64,000 nt of DNA from Acutalibacter sp. 1XD8-33 (lineage in GTDB: Bacteria; Bacillota; Clostridia; Oscillospirales; Acutalibacteraceae). The translations under genes were made by a program, and so were the position numbers. The stretch covers positions 165,420-229,419 of the forward strand of contig NZ_RAZF01000004.1 in assembly GCF_003612555.1 (NCBI RefSeq), given 5' to 3'. The notes beneath the pieces are model-generated. The model worked only from the letters and a program-made list of their open reading frames with translations. It did no database searches and had not been told where the DNA came from. This document shows, piece after piece, positions 8,574 through 17,030 of this stretch (within the stretch, counting starts at the first letter, position 1; each line of letters starts with the position of its first letter).

Positions 8574-8602
8574 TTGACATTTTCCCCGGTGTATGGTACG
8601 CT
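8574..8602 (+). promoter_or_regulatory. Promoter of the GNAT-DUF3795 gene
   Basis: TTGACA (8574-8579) and TACGCT (8597-8602) are 17 bp apart, about 40 bp before the start codon. The first 17 bases (TTGACATTTTCCCCGGT) are identical to the thrS promoter at 50959. Confidence 0.65.
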
Positions 8603-8640
8603 CTTTATAGAACAAGCGTTCTGTGAAAGGAGTTGTATCT

Positions 8641-9537
8641 ATGAACCCTGAGAATTCCTGCCAGGACTACCGGTACGAGACCGAGCATTTCCTCCTGCGC
8701 CAGGTGAAAAAGGAGGACGCGCCGGAGCTTCTGCGGTGCTACTCCGACCCCGCCGCAGTGGCGCTGATGAACGACGACAACTGTGTGGGGGGATTTCTCT
8801 TCCGGTCCCTGGAGGAGATGGAGACGGCCATCCACTTTTGGAACAATGACGTTTTCCAGTACGCGCGCCCCGCCGTTATAGACAAGCGCACTGGCGAGGC
8901 CGTGGGCACCCTGGAGATTTTCGGCGGGGAGACCGGCGTGCTCCGGGTGGACCTGCGCTCCGAATACGAGCGGCCGAAGGTCCTCCGGGAGCTCTATTCC
9001 CTGGCTATGGAGCGCTTCCCCAGGGACTTCCCTATGGGCAGCATGGTGACCAAAGCGCCTCTTTCGGCCCCGGCCCGCCGGGAGGTCCTGGGGGAGCTGG
9101 GCTTCACCGGGCCGGAGGAGTTCCGGGAATATGGGGACTACTACAGGCTGAGCTTCGCCGAGATGAGGCGGGAGCTGGGGATCGCCGTCTGCGCACTGGC
9201 CTGCTGCCTGTGCAGCGAAAACCGGGACTGCCCCGGATGCCGGGAGGGCGGCTGCCCCAACCACGAAACCTGCGTGAACTATCTCTGCTCCCGGGAGAGG
9301 GGCGTTTCCGCCTGCTGGGAGTGCCCGGACTTCCCCTGCGGCAAGGGGATGCACGGCAGCACGCGGATCCAAGCCTTCGCCAAATTCGCCAGGGAACAGG
9401 GCGTGGAGACCCTGCTGGACTGCCTGGAGCGCAACCGCCGGGCCGGGGTTGTCTACCACCGGCCGGGAACACTCACCGGAGATTATGATCTGCCCACAGA
9501 GCGTGAGATTTTTGATTTGCTGCTGGGAGACGGCTGA
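8641..9537 (+). CDS. GNAT acetyltransferase fused to a Cys-rich DUF3795 domain
   Basis: The N-terminal half (about residues 5-170) has the GNAT order of blocks (FLLRQVKKEDAPELLRCYSDP, then VIDKRTGEAVGTLEIF), so an acyl-CoA-dependent transfer to an amine is likely, with unknown substrate. The C-terminal part (about 175-245) has a dense Cys array, CCLCSENRDCPGC then CPNHETCVNYLC then CWECPDFPC, characteristic of the zinc-binding DUF3795 domain. The ATG at 8641 follows AAAGGAG by 8 bases; a GTG at 8623 in frame overlaps that RBS and is unlikely. It has a strong promoter and ends just before the kinase-like gene, with 96 bp between them. Confidence 0.75.
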   Translation: MNPENSCQDYRYETEHFLLRQVKKEDAPELLRCYSDPAAVALMNDDNCVGGFLFRSLEEMETAIHFWNNDVFQYARPAVIDKRTGEAVGTLEIFGGETGVLRVDLRSEYERPKVLRELYSLAMERFPRDFPMGSMVTKAPLSAPARREVLGELGFTGPEEFREYGDYYRLSFAEMRRELGIAVCALACCLCSENRDCPGCREGGCPNHETCVNYLCSRERGVSACWECPDFPCGKGMHGSTRIQAFAKFAREQGVETLLDCLERNRRAGVVYHRPGTLTGDYDLPTEREIFDLLLGDG

Positions 9538-9633
9538 CCTCCTCTGGCAGGGCGTCAATTGCATATGGCAAAAGAGGACGTGCTCTGTTTGCGCGTCCTC
9601 TTATCTTCACTTGCAGATGGAAAGGAACCTATA

Positions 9634-10449
9634 ATGACACAATATCTAGACGGGACCGCTCTTCAGGTCAGGGAGCCCTTTGACTTGGATTTTATAAAGA
9701 AATATGGGAAAGTTTTCCGGGTTTTTGACGGGCAGGACTCCGGTAACCTTTGTTTCGGCACAGTGAAAGCCGGACGAAAATTCTTCGTCAAGTTTGCCGG
9801 GGCGCCTACCATGGAGTATTCCGGCCAGCCACAGGACGCGATTGCCCGGCTTAAGGCGTCTCTGCCGGTTTACCAGAATCTGCGCCACCCCTGTCTGATC
9901 CGGCTGGTGGAGGCGGAAGAGATTGGCGGCGGATTCGCCATGGTGTTCCACTGGGAGGACGGAGACTGCATGGGCAGGATGTATCCGGAAAGCCATGCCA
10001 GGTTTCTGGCTCTGCCGCAGAAAAACCGTATGGACGTCTTTTCCCGCATTCTGGGCTTTCTGGAGTCTGTGCATTCCCAGGGCTATGTTGCGATTGACTT
10101 TTACGACGGCAGCGTGATGTATGATTTTCAGAGCGGCAGGACCATTATCTGCGATGTGGATTTTTTCGCCAGAAAGCCCTTCGTCAACCATATGGGCCGT
10201 CTGTGGGGCAGTTCCCGGTTCATGTCTCCAGAAGAATTCCAGTTGGGCGCGGAAATCGATGAGGTAACCAACGTGTACACCGCCGGGGCAATGGCGTTCG
10301 CCCTGTTCAGCCATTGCAGCCGCCGGCGGGAGGACTGGCCTCTGGGAGAAGGCTTCTTTCAGCTGGCCTCCCGGGCCGTGTGTGACAGCCGGGCAGACCG
10401 CCCACAGTCTATTCGGGAACTGCGGGAATTGTGGCAGAAACAAAAATAA
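9634..10449 (+). CDS. Protein-kinase-like protein (predicted serine/threonine or small-molecule kinase)
   Basis: The 271-residue protein has a kinase-like fold order. FFVKFAG supplies the ATP-binding Lys (about residue 51). GYVAIDFYDGSVMYDF stands where the HRD catalytic loop would be, and IICDVDFF stands for the DFG metal site. GSSRFMSPEEF resembles the activation/P+1 segment. It is a compact family I know from Firmicutes as a Ser/Thr kinase-like protein, but a phospho-acceptor is not known. The ATG at 9634 has GGAAAGGAACC upstream; the frame is open further but the extra residues look random. It starts a close series with the HD-domain gene, 34 bp downstream. Confidence 0.65.
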   Translation: MTQYLDGTALQVREPFDLDFIKKYGKVFRVFDGQDSGNLCFGTVKAGRKFFVKFAGAPTMEYSGQPQDAIARLKASLPVYQNLRHPCLIRLVEAEEIGGGFAMVFHWEDGDCMGRMYPESHARFLALPQKNRMDVFSRILGFLESVHSQGYVAIDFYDGSVMYDFQSGRTIICDVDFFARKPFVNHMGRLWGSSRFMSPEEFQLGAEIDEVTNVYTAGAMAFALFSHCSRRREDWPLGEGFFQLASRAVCDSRADRPQSIRELRELWQKQK

Positions 10450-10483
10450 TCCGATTATTTATTGAAAGGATGTTGACACTGAT

Positions 10484-11047
10484 ATGAGGGAAAAAGCCCT
10501 TACACTATTGAAAGAATACAATGAAAGCGAGGCCCTGGTCCGCCACGGGATGCAGGTGGAGGCCATCATGCGCCATTACGCAAAAATGGCGGGAGAAGAC
10601 AATGCCCCGGAAGGCGTGGAATACTGGGGTTGCGTGGGACTCCTGCACGATGTGGACTATGAAAAATATCCGGAGGAGCACTGCAAAAAGGCAGTGGAGA
10701 TTCTGCAAAACGCCGGCTATGGCGAGGATTTCATCCACGCGGTGGTCAGCCACGGCTACGGGCTGGTTTCAGACGTGGAACCGGAGCGGTATATGGAGAA
10801 GGTGTTATACACCATCGATGAGCTCAGCGGCCTCATCAACGCCGCAGCTATTATGCGCCCCTCCAAGTCTGTGATGGATTTGGAAGTGAAGTCAGTGAAG
10901 AAGAAATTTAAGGATAAGAAATTCGCCGCCGGGGTGGATCGCGGCGTAATCCTGGACGGATGCGCGCGTCTGGGGGCGGAGCTGGACCAGGTGATCGAAC
11001 AGTGCATTCTAGGGATGCGGGAAAACCATGAGGAAATCGGACTGTAA
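10484..11047 (+). CDS. HD-domain phosphohydrolase
   Basis: The 187-residue protein carries an HD metal-binding fold: RHGMQVEAIMRHYA (first His, about residue 21), LLHDVDYEKYPEEHCKKA (HD pair, about 54-55) and AVVSHGYG (third His, about 88), followed by DELSGL with the final Asp. This matches HDIG/HD-superfamily proteins of unknown substrate, usually nucleotide phosphohydrolases. AAAGGA precedes the ATG. It is followed by the NYN-domain gene after 12 bp, so the two are probably cotranscribed. Confidence 0.8.
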   Translation: MREKALTLLKEYNESEALVRHGMQVEAIMRHYAKMAGEDNAPEGVEYWGCVGLLHDVDYEKYPEEHCKKAVEILQNAGYGEDFIHAVVSHGYGLVSDVEPERYMEKVLYTIDELSGLINAAAIMRPSKSVMDLEVKSVKKKFKDKKFAAGVDRGVILDGCARLGAELDQVIEQCILGMRENHEEIGL

Positions 11048-11059
11048 GGAGGTTACAAT

Positions 11060-11890
11060 ATGCCCAGCGACAGCCGGTTCGCCGTGCTCATCGACGCGGA
11101 TAATGTGTCCGTGCGGTACATCAAGCTCATTTTGGACGAGATTTCCAAGGACGGGATCGCCACCTACAAGCGCATTTATGGCGACTGGACCAACCCCGCC
11201 CTGATCTCCTGGAAATCCGCCCTTTTGGATAACTCGGTGATCCCTATCCAACAGTATAGCTATACTACTGGGAAGAATTCCACCGACTCCGCCATGATTA
11301 TCGACGCCATGGACATCCTCTATTCCGGCCAGGTGGAGGGCTTCTGCCTGGTATCTTCAGACAGCGACTTCACCCGGCTGGCGGCCCGGCTGCGGGAGTC
11401 CGGCATGACGGTGGTGGGCATGGGGGAGAGCAAAACCCCCAACTCTTTCATCGCCGCCTGCAATAAATTCAAATATTTGGACATCCTTTCCGCCGCAGAC
11501 GAGGACGACCCGGAAGAGCCTGTCAAGCTGGAACCGGGGCGGAAGCCCGCTCTCCAGAAAGAGAAAAAGCCCGCTCCCCGGAAAGCCGCCAAGGCCGCGC
11601 CAAAGTCCCGGGAGGACCCAAAGCCCGATGCCCAGGAGGAGCCCAAAACCAGCCTGCGCACCATCCGTAAAGCTCTGCGCACCATTGTGCGAGAGAATTC
11701 CGATGAGGACAATTGGATTTTCATCGGCAAGGTGGGGAATATCCTGGGCAAACGCTATCCGGACTTTGACGTGCGGAATTTCGGCTTTTCCAAGCTCACG
11801 CCTTTTTTGGATTCCCTGGACCTCTTTGAAATCAAATCCGAACGTAAGGACAACAACAGCTCCCCGCAGATGTATGTGCGGCTGAAATAG
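11060..11890 (+). CDS. NYN-domain RNase with C-terminal OST-HTH/LOTUS domain
   Basis: The NYN domain (about residues 5-145) has the PIN-like acidic sites of this RNase family: AVLIDADNVS, STDSAMIIDAMDIL and LVSSDSDFTRLA. A Lys/Ala/Pro-rich linker (about 155-200) follows, then an OST-HTH/LOTUS domain (about 205-275) which in other proteins binds RNA. The predicted role is ribonuclease action on structured RNA, but the target is unknown. TAAGGAGG lies 8 bases before the ATG. It ends with TAG and is followed by a 170-bp gap that holds the next promoter. Confidence 0.85.
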   Translation: MPSDSRFAVLIDADNVSVRYIKLILDEISKDGIATYKRIYGDWTNPALISWKSALLDNSVIPIQQYSYTTGKNSTDSAMIIDAMDILYSGQVEGFCLVSSDSDFTRLAARLRESGMTVVGMGESKTPNSFIAACNKFKYLDILSAADEDDPEEPVKLEPGRKPALQKEKKPAPRKAAKAAPKSREDPKPDAQEEPKTSLRTIRKALRTIVRENSDEDNWIFIGKVGNILGKRYPDFDVRNFGFSKLTPFLDSLDLFEIKSERKDNNSSPQMYVRLK

Positions 11891-12002
11891 TCAGTCCCTG
11901 CGCGGCAGGATTCCGCAGGGGCTCAGCGGGGACGGCGCTCTCCGTCCTTGGCCAATCTGGGAGGTTTTTTCCGGATAACGGCCTGTTTTGACCGGGAATC
12001 TG

Positions 12003-12031
12003 TTGACAAGGATTGCCAAATTTGATAATAT
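12003..12031 (+). promoter_or_regulatory. Promoter of the sugar isomerase gene
   Basis: TTGACA (12003-12008) is followed after 17 bp by TAATAT (12026-12031); an overlapping perfect TATAAT at 12029 has a 20-bp spacer. The start codon is 33 bp further on, preceded by AGGAGGTC. Confidence 0.6.
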
Positions 12032-12063
12032 AATAGTACAATATTACCAGGAGGTCGATTCCC

Positions 12064-12951
12064 ATGAAAGTCAATATCGGTACATACTCCTTTGGCGGCG
12101 TGGCCAGTTATCTCGGCCTGGGCCCCACCCTGCTGGAAAAATTCAAAACCATCAAATCCCTGGGCTTCACCGGCGTGGAGCTGTTGCCTGTAGACCTGGA
12201 CAACGATGTGGAGGACATTAAAAAGTGGGCGGCGGAAACCGGGCTGGAGATTGTATCTGTTCATGCCGAGCCCACCGAGGAGATCGTGAAAAAGATGGCG
12301 GCCCTGGGCGGCAAGGCCGTTATCTGGGCCAGCACCAACTTCTGCAATGAGGAAGAGGCCATTGAGGTGGCCCACAAGCTGGACGCTATGGCCGAAATGG
12401 CGGAGCCCTATGGCATTAAAATCGGCTACCACAACCACAGCAAGGAGTTCTATGTGGACAACGGCCTGCCCTTGTTGGAGCATCTGGCCAACCATTCCAG
12501 CAAGTGTTATTTCCAGCTGGACTGCGGCTGGACCATGAACGCCGGCACCTACCCGCCCTCGTTCATCCGCCGCTATAAGGACCGGATCGTGGCCATTCAT
12601 GTAAAGGAGAACTGCCGGGTGCAGGGCCCTGGACCTAAGCCCGTTTCCGCCCATGCCGAGGGCAACCATGAGAGTCCCTTTGCCCATGTGGGAGAAATGT
12701 CCCTGGAAGAGCGCCAGAAGATGCTGGACAGCTTGAACGCCAGAAACCAGAGTCCCGAGGGGAAAAAGCGGTTTGAGGTCCAGTGCAAGCTGGGCGCGCC
12801 GGAATCCAACATTGATTGGCAGGAAATCAAGAACGCCCTGGACGAGCAGAGCTTTGAAGCCTTCTGGGTGGTAGAGCGGGAAGGCTTCTACGACGAACAT
12901 GACAAGTGCATTGCAGAGGACTGCCAGTGGATCAAGGAAAACATTAAATAA
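12064..12951 (+). CDS. Sugar phosphate isomerase/epimerase, TIM-barrel (AP endonuclease 2 fold)
   Basis: The 295-residue protein has the xylose-isomerase-like TIM-barrel pattern. KSLGFTGVELLPVD opens strand 2, and GLEIVSVHAEP, KIGYHNHSKEF, FQLDCGWTMNAG and RIVAIHVKEN supply the metal-binding His, Glu and Asp residues, with a final FWVVEREGF strand carrying Glu. Such proteins isomerise or epimerise free or phosphorylated sugars or inositols; the substrate cannot be read here. It is a single gene with its own promoter. The 298 bp after it contain no gene that I can see, only a short GC-rich inverted pair near 13035. Confidence 0.8.
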   Translation: MKVNIGTYSFGGVASYLGLGPTLLEKFKTIKSLGFTGVELLPVDLDNDVEDIKKWAAETGLEIVSVHAEPTEEIVKKMAALGGKAVIWASTNFCNEEEAIEVAHKLDAMAEMAEPYGIKIGYHNHSKEFYVDNGLPLLEHLANHSSKCYFQLDCGWTMNAGTYPPSFIRRYKDRIVAIHVKENCRVQGPGPKPVSAHAEGNHESPFAHVGEMSLEERQKMLDSLNARNQSPEGKKRFEVQCKLGAPESNIDWQEIKNALDEQSFEAFWVVEREGFYDEHDKCIAEDCQWIKENIK

Positions 12952-13249
12952 GGCAGGACTTCCTTTTCAAAAGATCCTCACACAGAAAATCATCAAAGAC
13001 GCGCGGACACACGTAAAGCCGCCAGATGATAAAGGCCAGCACGGTGGAATGCCGCGCCGGCCTTCTCTATGTCCAGGGGTCTCCGGGAATATAGCAAACG
13101 CACTTAAAAATCGGTATATACCTGTTTTTAAGCTGGACGGCTCTGCCGCCTGGTTCAAAAGAATCTTTTGAAGTTAATTAACTATAACTATACCGCCTGA
13201 CTTTATCAAACAAAATCGCAGTTCATCCATTCTTTTGGGAGGAGTTTTC

Positions 13250-14227
13250 ATGAAACGCATCCTGCTCATCGCCACCGGCGGCACCATTGCCTGCGCTAAA
13301 ACAGAAGGAGGGCTGGCTCCGGCTTTGTCCCCGGAGGAGCTTCTGGCCCGTGTCCCAGACGCCCAGTCTCTGTGCCATACCGAGGCTGTCCAGCCTTTCA
13401 ATCTGGACAGCACGAATATTTCCCCCCGGCACTGGCTTTTGCTGGCTCAGGTCATAGAGAAGCATTACCTTGACTTCGACGGCTTTGTCATCTGCCACGG
13501 CACGGACACGCTGGCCTATACCGCCGCAGCCCTGTCGTATCTGATTCAGCACACCCGCAAGCCCATTGTGCTCACCGGCGCCCAGAAGCCCATTGACCAA
13601 GAGGATACCGATGCCCGGCAGAATCTGCTGGACAGCCTGCGCTATGCCTGTTCTGGGGACAGCGGCGTATGCATTCTCTTTGGCGGGCATGTGATTGCCG
13701 GAACCCGGGCCCGTAAAACCCGGACCAAAAGCTATAACGCGTTTTCCAGCATCAATTTCCCTGACCTGGCCGAAGTTCGGGACCATAGAGTGGCACGGTT
13801 TATTCCCTGCCCCCAGACAGGTTCTCCTTCTTTCTTCCACCGGCTGGACACCGATGTGGCCCTGCTCAAGCTCGTTCCCGGCCTGCCCGCTGAAGCCTTT
13901 GCCGCCATAGGCCGGCTGTGTGACGGCCTTGTGATTGAAAGCTACGGCGTAGGGGGAATTCCGGACCTCTATCTGGAGCAGCTGGACACTCTGGCCCAGG
14001 CCGGAAAGACCATCGTGCTGGCGACCCAGGTTCCCCAGGAGGGCAGCGATATCTCCGTATACCAGGTGGGCCACCGGGTGAAAGAGCGGTATCATCTTCT
14101 GGAGCCTTACGACATGACTTTGGAGGCCACTGTCACCAAGCTCATGTGGGTGCTGGGCCAGTCCCAGAACCCTGAGGAAATCCGCCGCCTGTTCTATTCT
14201 CCAGTGAATTTTGACCTGATCTTCTAA
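13250..14227 (+). CDS. ansA: L-asparaginase, type I cytoplasmic
   Basis: Asparaginase hydrolyses asparagine to aspartate and ammonia. Both threonine-site motifs are present: LLIATGGTIAC (residues 5-15, nucleophile Thr12) and FVICHGTDTLAYTAAAL (Thr and Asp of the second site, about 76-92). There is no signal peptide, and 325 residues is the type I length. I chose the ATG at 13250 because GGGAGGAG sits 7 bases upstream; an in-frame GTG 15 bases earlier lies on that RBS. It stands alone between two gaps of 265-300 bp and directly precedes the split sigK gene. Confidence 0.88.
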   Translation: MKRILLIATGGTIACAKTEGGLAPALSPEELLARVPDAQSLCHTEAVQPFNLDSTNISPRHWLLLAQVIEKHYLDFDGFVICHGTDTLAYTAAALSYLIQHTRKPIVLTGAQKPIDQEDTDARQNLLDSLRYACSGDSGVCILFGGHVIAGTRARKTRTKSYNAFSSINFPDLAEVRDHRVARFIPCPQTGSPSFFHRLDTDVALLKLVPGLPAEAFAAIGRLCDGLVIESYGVGGIPDLYLEQLDTLAQAGKTIVLATQVPQEGSDISVYQVGHRVKERYHLLEPYDMTLEATVTKLMWVLGQSQNPEEIRRLFYSPVNFDLIF

Positions 14228-14492
14228 TTTCCTTTTGGAGTACAGGCAGTAAATCATAAACGCCTTCATACAATTGAAACAATATTGCCGGATTCGGGTT
14301 TGCTTTCAAAACGCGGGAAGGGATGCGGCCGCATCCAGAGACAGAGGCTTTCCATGCGAAACCCGCCTGTTGCCAGGATAACCGATCCTGTTCTCTCTTT
14401 TTAAAGCAATCCCCGGTATTCTGCTATCTATAGCCGGAATTTCCAAGAGCAAGGCTGTGGATACAGGTTCCAAGTATGAAGGAGGGAATGCT

Positions 14493-14840
14493 ATGTTCTT
14501 CTTGCACCTGCTGGATGTCTTTTCCCATATGATCTACCTGATGCTTCACGTTACCGGAGGAAACAGTTTTCCTAAAGCCCTCTCCTCTGCCCAAGAAAAG
14601 AGATGCCTGATGGAAATGTCCCAGGGCAGCGCCGCCGCCCGCCAGGATCTCATTGAACACAATCTCCGCCTGGTAGCTCATATCGTGAAGAAATATTATG
14701 TCAGCGGCAACGACCAGGAAGATCTGATTTCCATCGGCACCATTGGGCTGATCAAAGCCGTTGATACTTTCGATGCGAGCAAGGGAATCCGTCTTTCCAG
14801 TTACGCTTCCAAATGTATTGAAAATGGTATTATCACATGA
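14493..14840 (+). CDS. sigK: sigK, 5' part (pro-sigma-K N-terminal half), interrupted
   Basis: Sigma-K is the late mother-cell sigma factor of sporulation. The first 20 or so residues (MFFLHLLDVFSHMIYLMLHV) form a hydrophobic pro-sequence like that of Bacillus pro-sigma-K. NSFPKALSSAQEKRCLM and IEHNLRLVAHIVKKYY with DLISIGTIGLIKA are sigma region 2. The frame breaks off at KCIENGIIT with a TGA at 14838-14840. The real region 2 ends CIENEILMFFR, and that continuation is at 24381. The ATG at 14493 has AAGGAGG 7 bases upstream. The last true sigK base is within the AAATG core at 14822-14826. Joining 14493-14826 to 24381-24739 gives an open frame of 230 residues, a normal sigma-K length. Confidence 0.92.
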   Translation: MFFLHLLDVFSHMIYLMLHVTGGNSFPKALSSAQEKRCLMEMSQGSAAARQDLIEHNLRLVAHIVKKYYVSGNDQEDLISIGTIGLIKAVDTFDASKGIRLSSYASKCIENGIIT

Positions 14841-14843
14841 CTT
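14822..14843 (+). other. Left attachment site of the skin-like element
   Basis: The core AAATG (14822-14826) is shared with 24376-24380. The element-side arm (GGTATTATCACAT) is an imperfect inverted copy of the right arm (ATGTGAGGATAGC): ATGTGA and ATA align in both. In the joined circle the two arms form a 30-bp near-palindrome whose centre is the dinucleotide AA, as expected for a serine recombinase site with a directional 2-bp overlap. Confidence 0.75.
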
Positions 14844-15399
14844 CCGCTTGGCAGGCAAGAGTGTCCCTGGGGAATGGGCTGTATTTGATGGGCAGGGATG
14901 GGAGGCTTGCGCCGCTGTATGTGCTCTCTTTCCGGCTGGGAAAGGTGCGGAAGGCTTCAGAGGCTCAACGGTATTCCTGCAAGTACGAGGATCTGCACAC
15001 AGTCCCGGAGCGGTTGCGCTGGTGCCGGTACCGGCTGGGGCTGATGCAGAAAGAGGTGGCCCAGCAGCTCGGGATTCCCCTGAGTCAATATGAGGAAATG
15101 GAGCGGGGGTCTTGCCAGGAGTATCCCGCTCAGGCGATGGACAAGCTGGCAGAGTTGTATGGGGTGCCGGTTGAAGACTTGCTGGACGAGTACAGCCGGT
15201 TCCTTTATGACGGGCCAGGTGACCGGATACGGCGCGCTCGGGAGAGATTAGGGCTGAGCCGGAAAGCATTTGCCAAGCTGGTAGGTACTGGGGGAAAATG
15301 CGCGATTGGGAGATGGGACGGAAAAAGGTCAGTAAAAAGAGCTGGGAGAAGCTAAAAGAGTATCTTTCCCCTTTCTATTCCGAGCGTGATGTGCTATAA
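14837..15399 (+). pseudogene. Double-HTH (XRE) protein, frameshifted near its end
   Basis: The ATG overlaps the premature stop of the sigK 5' part (ATGA at 14837-14840), so translation may be coupled to it. Two XRE-type helix-turn-helix units are present: LRWCRYRLGLMQKEVAQQLG with YEEMERG (about residues 60-85) and DRIRRARERLGLSRKAFAKLVG (about 130-151). The frame then runs into TGGKCAIGRW and ends at 15355. One missing G in the GGGGG run near 15292 would restore KMRDWEMGRKKVSKKSWEKLKEY and a stop at 15397-15399, which is the normal end of the second HTH. This may be a real mutation or a homopolymer error. It lies directly before the zeta-toxin gene and could be its antitoxin, as in PezAT. 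Confidence 0.7.
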
Positions 15400-15434
15400 T
15401 TTTAGATAATGAAGCACAAACGGGGGTACACATC

Positions 15435-15992
15435 GTGAAACTATACACCATTATCGGCGGCGTGAATGGCTGTGGCAAGTCCAGCCTTACCGGCGCGCTG
15501 AAAGCGGAGCGTGACGACCTGGGCATCATCATCGACCCGGACAAGCTGTCGGCCAAGTTGGGCGGCTATGGGGCAGGCGGCAGGGCGGCGGTCGAGAAGA
15601 TAAACGAGTGCCTTGAGAAGGGTCTGAACTTTACTCAAGAGACTACCCTTGCCGGAGCGCGGACGGAGCGCACTATCCGGCGGGCTAAGGAGCTGGGCTA
15701 TACCATCCGGCTCTACTATATCGGCCTGGACAGCCTTGAGGAAAGCCTTTCGCGCATTGAGAACCGTGTCAGGAAGGGCGGGCACAATATCCCCCAGCGG
15801 GACGTGGAGCGGCGGTATGCAGGGCGGTTCGATGCTCTTGTGAAGGTGCTGCCCTACTGTGACGAGGCCCGGTTCTTTGACAATGGCAACGGCTTTGTGG
15901 AGGTGGCGCGGTATGAGAACGGGGAACTGCTGGCTATCAACCCAGCTCCTCCTAAATGGCTCACAGAGCTCATGGGCATTTTGTCCGTTTGA
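15435..15992 (+). CDS. Zeta-toxin-family kinase
   Basis: The 185-residue protein has a Walker A site GGVNGCGKSSL (residues 8-18) and the zeta-toxin acidic block IIIDPDKLSAKLGG, followed by NFTQETTLAG and a basic LSRIENRVRKGGHNI segment used as the lid. Zeta/PezT toxins phosphorylate UDP-N-acetylglucosamine and poison wall synthesis; chromosomal relatives also include non-toxic kinases. The start is GTG with a weak GGGGGT RBS. It lies 36 bp after the restored end of the HTH gene, a PezA-PezT-like order. An intrinsic terminator follows. Inside a sigK element it could act as a maintenance module, but that is inference. Confidence 0.75.
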   Translation: MKLYTIIGGVNGCGKSSLTGALKAERDDLGIIIDPDKLSAKLGGYGAGGRAAVEKINECLEKGLNFTQETTLAGARTERTIRRAKELGYTIRLYYIGLDSLEESLSRIENRVRKGGHNIPQRDVERRYAGRFDALVKVLPYCDEARFFDNGNGFVEVARYENGELLAINPAPPKWLTELMGILSV

Positions 15993-16007
15993 TTTGCACA
16001 ATATGAA

Positions 16008-16048
16008 AGTCCCGGAGAGAATCAAAACCTCCGGGACTGTTTTTATTT
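16008..16048 (+). terminator. Terminator of the HTH/zeta unit
   Basis: AGTCCCGGAG (16008-16017) pairs with CTCCGGGACT (16029-16038) and is followed by GTTTTTATTT, a classic intrinsic terminator. Confidence 0.9.
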
Positions 16049-16098
16049 ATATATTTTTTAACAACATAGTTTGTTGGTTTTTTCCTTTTTGGTATAGG

Positions 16099-16335
16099 TC
16101 AACGACCTATTTCACTTTGTTCTTTTGAAATTTGCCGTTCTGTTTTTGCAGTATTAGCTACAGCTTGCATCATCGCGATTTTTTCTTTGACAGAGCTTCT
16201 CGCACTGCTGATTTTATGTATCACTGCCTCCGCATGGGCCTGGGCTACACGCAGGGACAACTGGCGCATTCCTTCCTCGGTCTTGGGGTAGTGCATGACG
16301 AGCTTGATGGGCTGGCTTTTGGGCAAAGGCGGCAC
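16099..16335 (-). CDS. Small protein of a mobilisation region, function unknown
   Basis: The 78-residue product starts MPPLPKSQPIKLVMHYPKTE and continues with a helical, charged body rich in Ala, Gln and Lys. Such small proteins are common beside mobC/relaxase genes in clostridial elements, but I cannot assign a domain. The GTG start is poorly supported, because the GGAG upstream is too close; an internal ATG at codon 14 is possible. It follows mobC on the same strand after 63 bp. Confidence 0.45.
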   Translation of the reverse strand: MPPLPKSQPIKLVMHYPKTEEGMRQLSLRVAQAHAEAVIHKISSARSSVKEKIAMMQAVANTAKTERQISKEQSEIGR

Positions 16336-16398
16336 CTCCGTTTCAGCTACTCATATGTCTGGTGGCTTGTACAATATGCTTGCTAACGGTGGCAAATC

Positions 16399-16752
16399 CT
16401 AACTTTCTTCCTCAAAGTCAACCTTATCCACTTGCCCGATAACAGCCCGCTCAATCCGCTGTAAGGCATCCCGCAGATGCATTACCTCTTCATAGTACCG
16501 CTCCTCGTCAACCAGCCCGGTAGCGTTCGCCATGAACGCAATCTGGTTCATGTTGCCGCCAATCTCTTTTAGCTCCCGGGTCATACCAAAGTAATCAGCG
16601 GGCGGAGCCTCACGGGGGTTGTAGTCGTGAATCAAGAGTCGAATATAGCCTGACCTTGTCAGCCCACATTTGCGAGCTTTGCGGGTAAGCCGCTTGTAGT
16701 CCTGCTCGGTCATCCTCATGTCAAACTTCTTTTGATTGCCTATAAAAATCAT
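16399..16752 (-). CDS. MobC-like plasmid mobilisation (relaxosome) protein
   Basis: The 117-residue protein has a ribbon-helix-helix-like start (FDMRMTEQDYKRLTRKARKCG with SGYIRLLIHDYNP) and the C-terminal helix MTRELKEIGGNMNQIAFMANATG that is diagnostic for MobC/MobA-accessory proteins. It would help a relaxase nick an oriT. No relaxase gene is seen on either side, so this is a leftover of a mobilisable element inside the skin-like element. The RBS is weak. The 278 bp before it (16753-17030) hold no gene, only short palindromes such as GGCCCCTACGGGGCC. Confidence 0.75.
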   Translation of the reverse strand: MIFIGNQKKFDMRMTEQDYKRLTRKARKCGLTRSGYIRLLIHDYNPREAPPADYFGMTRELKEIGGNMNQIAFMANATGLVDEERYYEEVMHLRDALQRIERAVIGQVDKVDFEEES

Positions 16753-17030
16753 CCTTTCTATTATGTTATAACTCTAAAAATCGGGGTTACAGGGTTCTCC
16801 CTGTCCAAGCTGCATTGTCCGCACACGTGTCCGCACGGGTGTCTGGACAAATGCGATGCTGGCTCGTTCCGAAACCTCGAAAACTCTCGTTTTCAAAACT
16901 CTGGCCCCTACGGGGCCATTTCTACCGCCAAGGCTCTTGCGTGTTCCAGGTGTTCCAGCGAAATATAGGGGTAAAAATATTTGCTTTCGCGTGGGAGGGT
17001 ATGTTTTTGCCTGGAACACTCGGAACACCG

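Noticed and set aside
14493..14840. The sigK 5' part as a complete small sigma factor
   Set aside because: It lacks region 4 and breaks within a conserved block whose continuation is at 24381.
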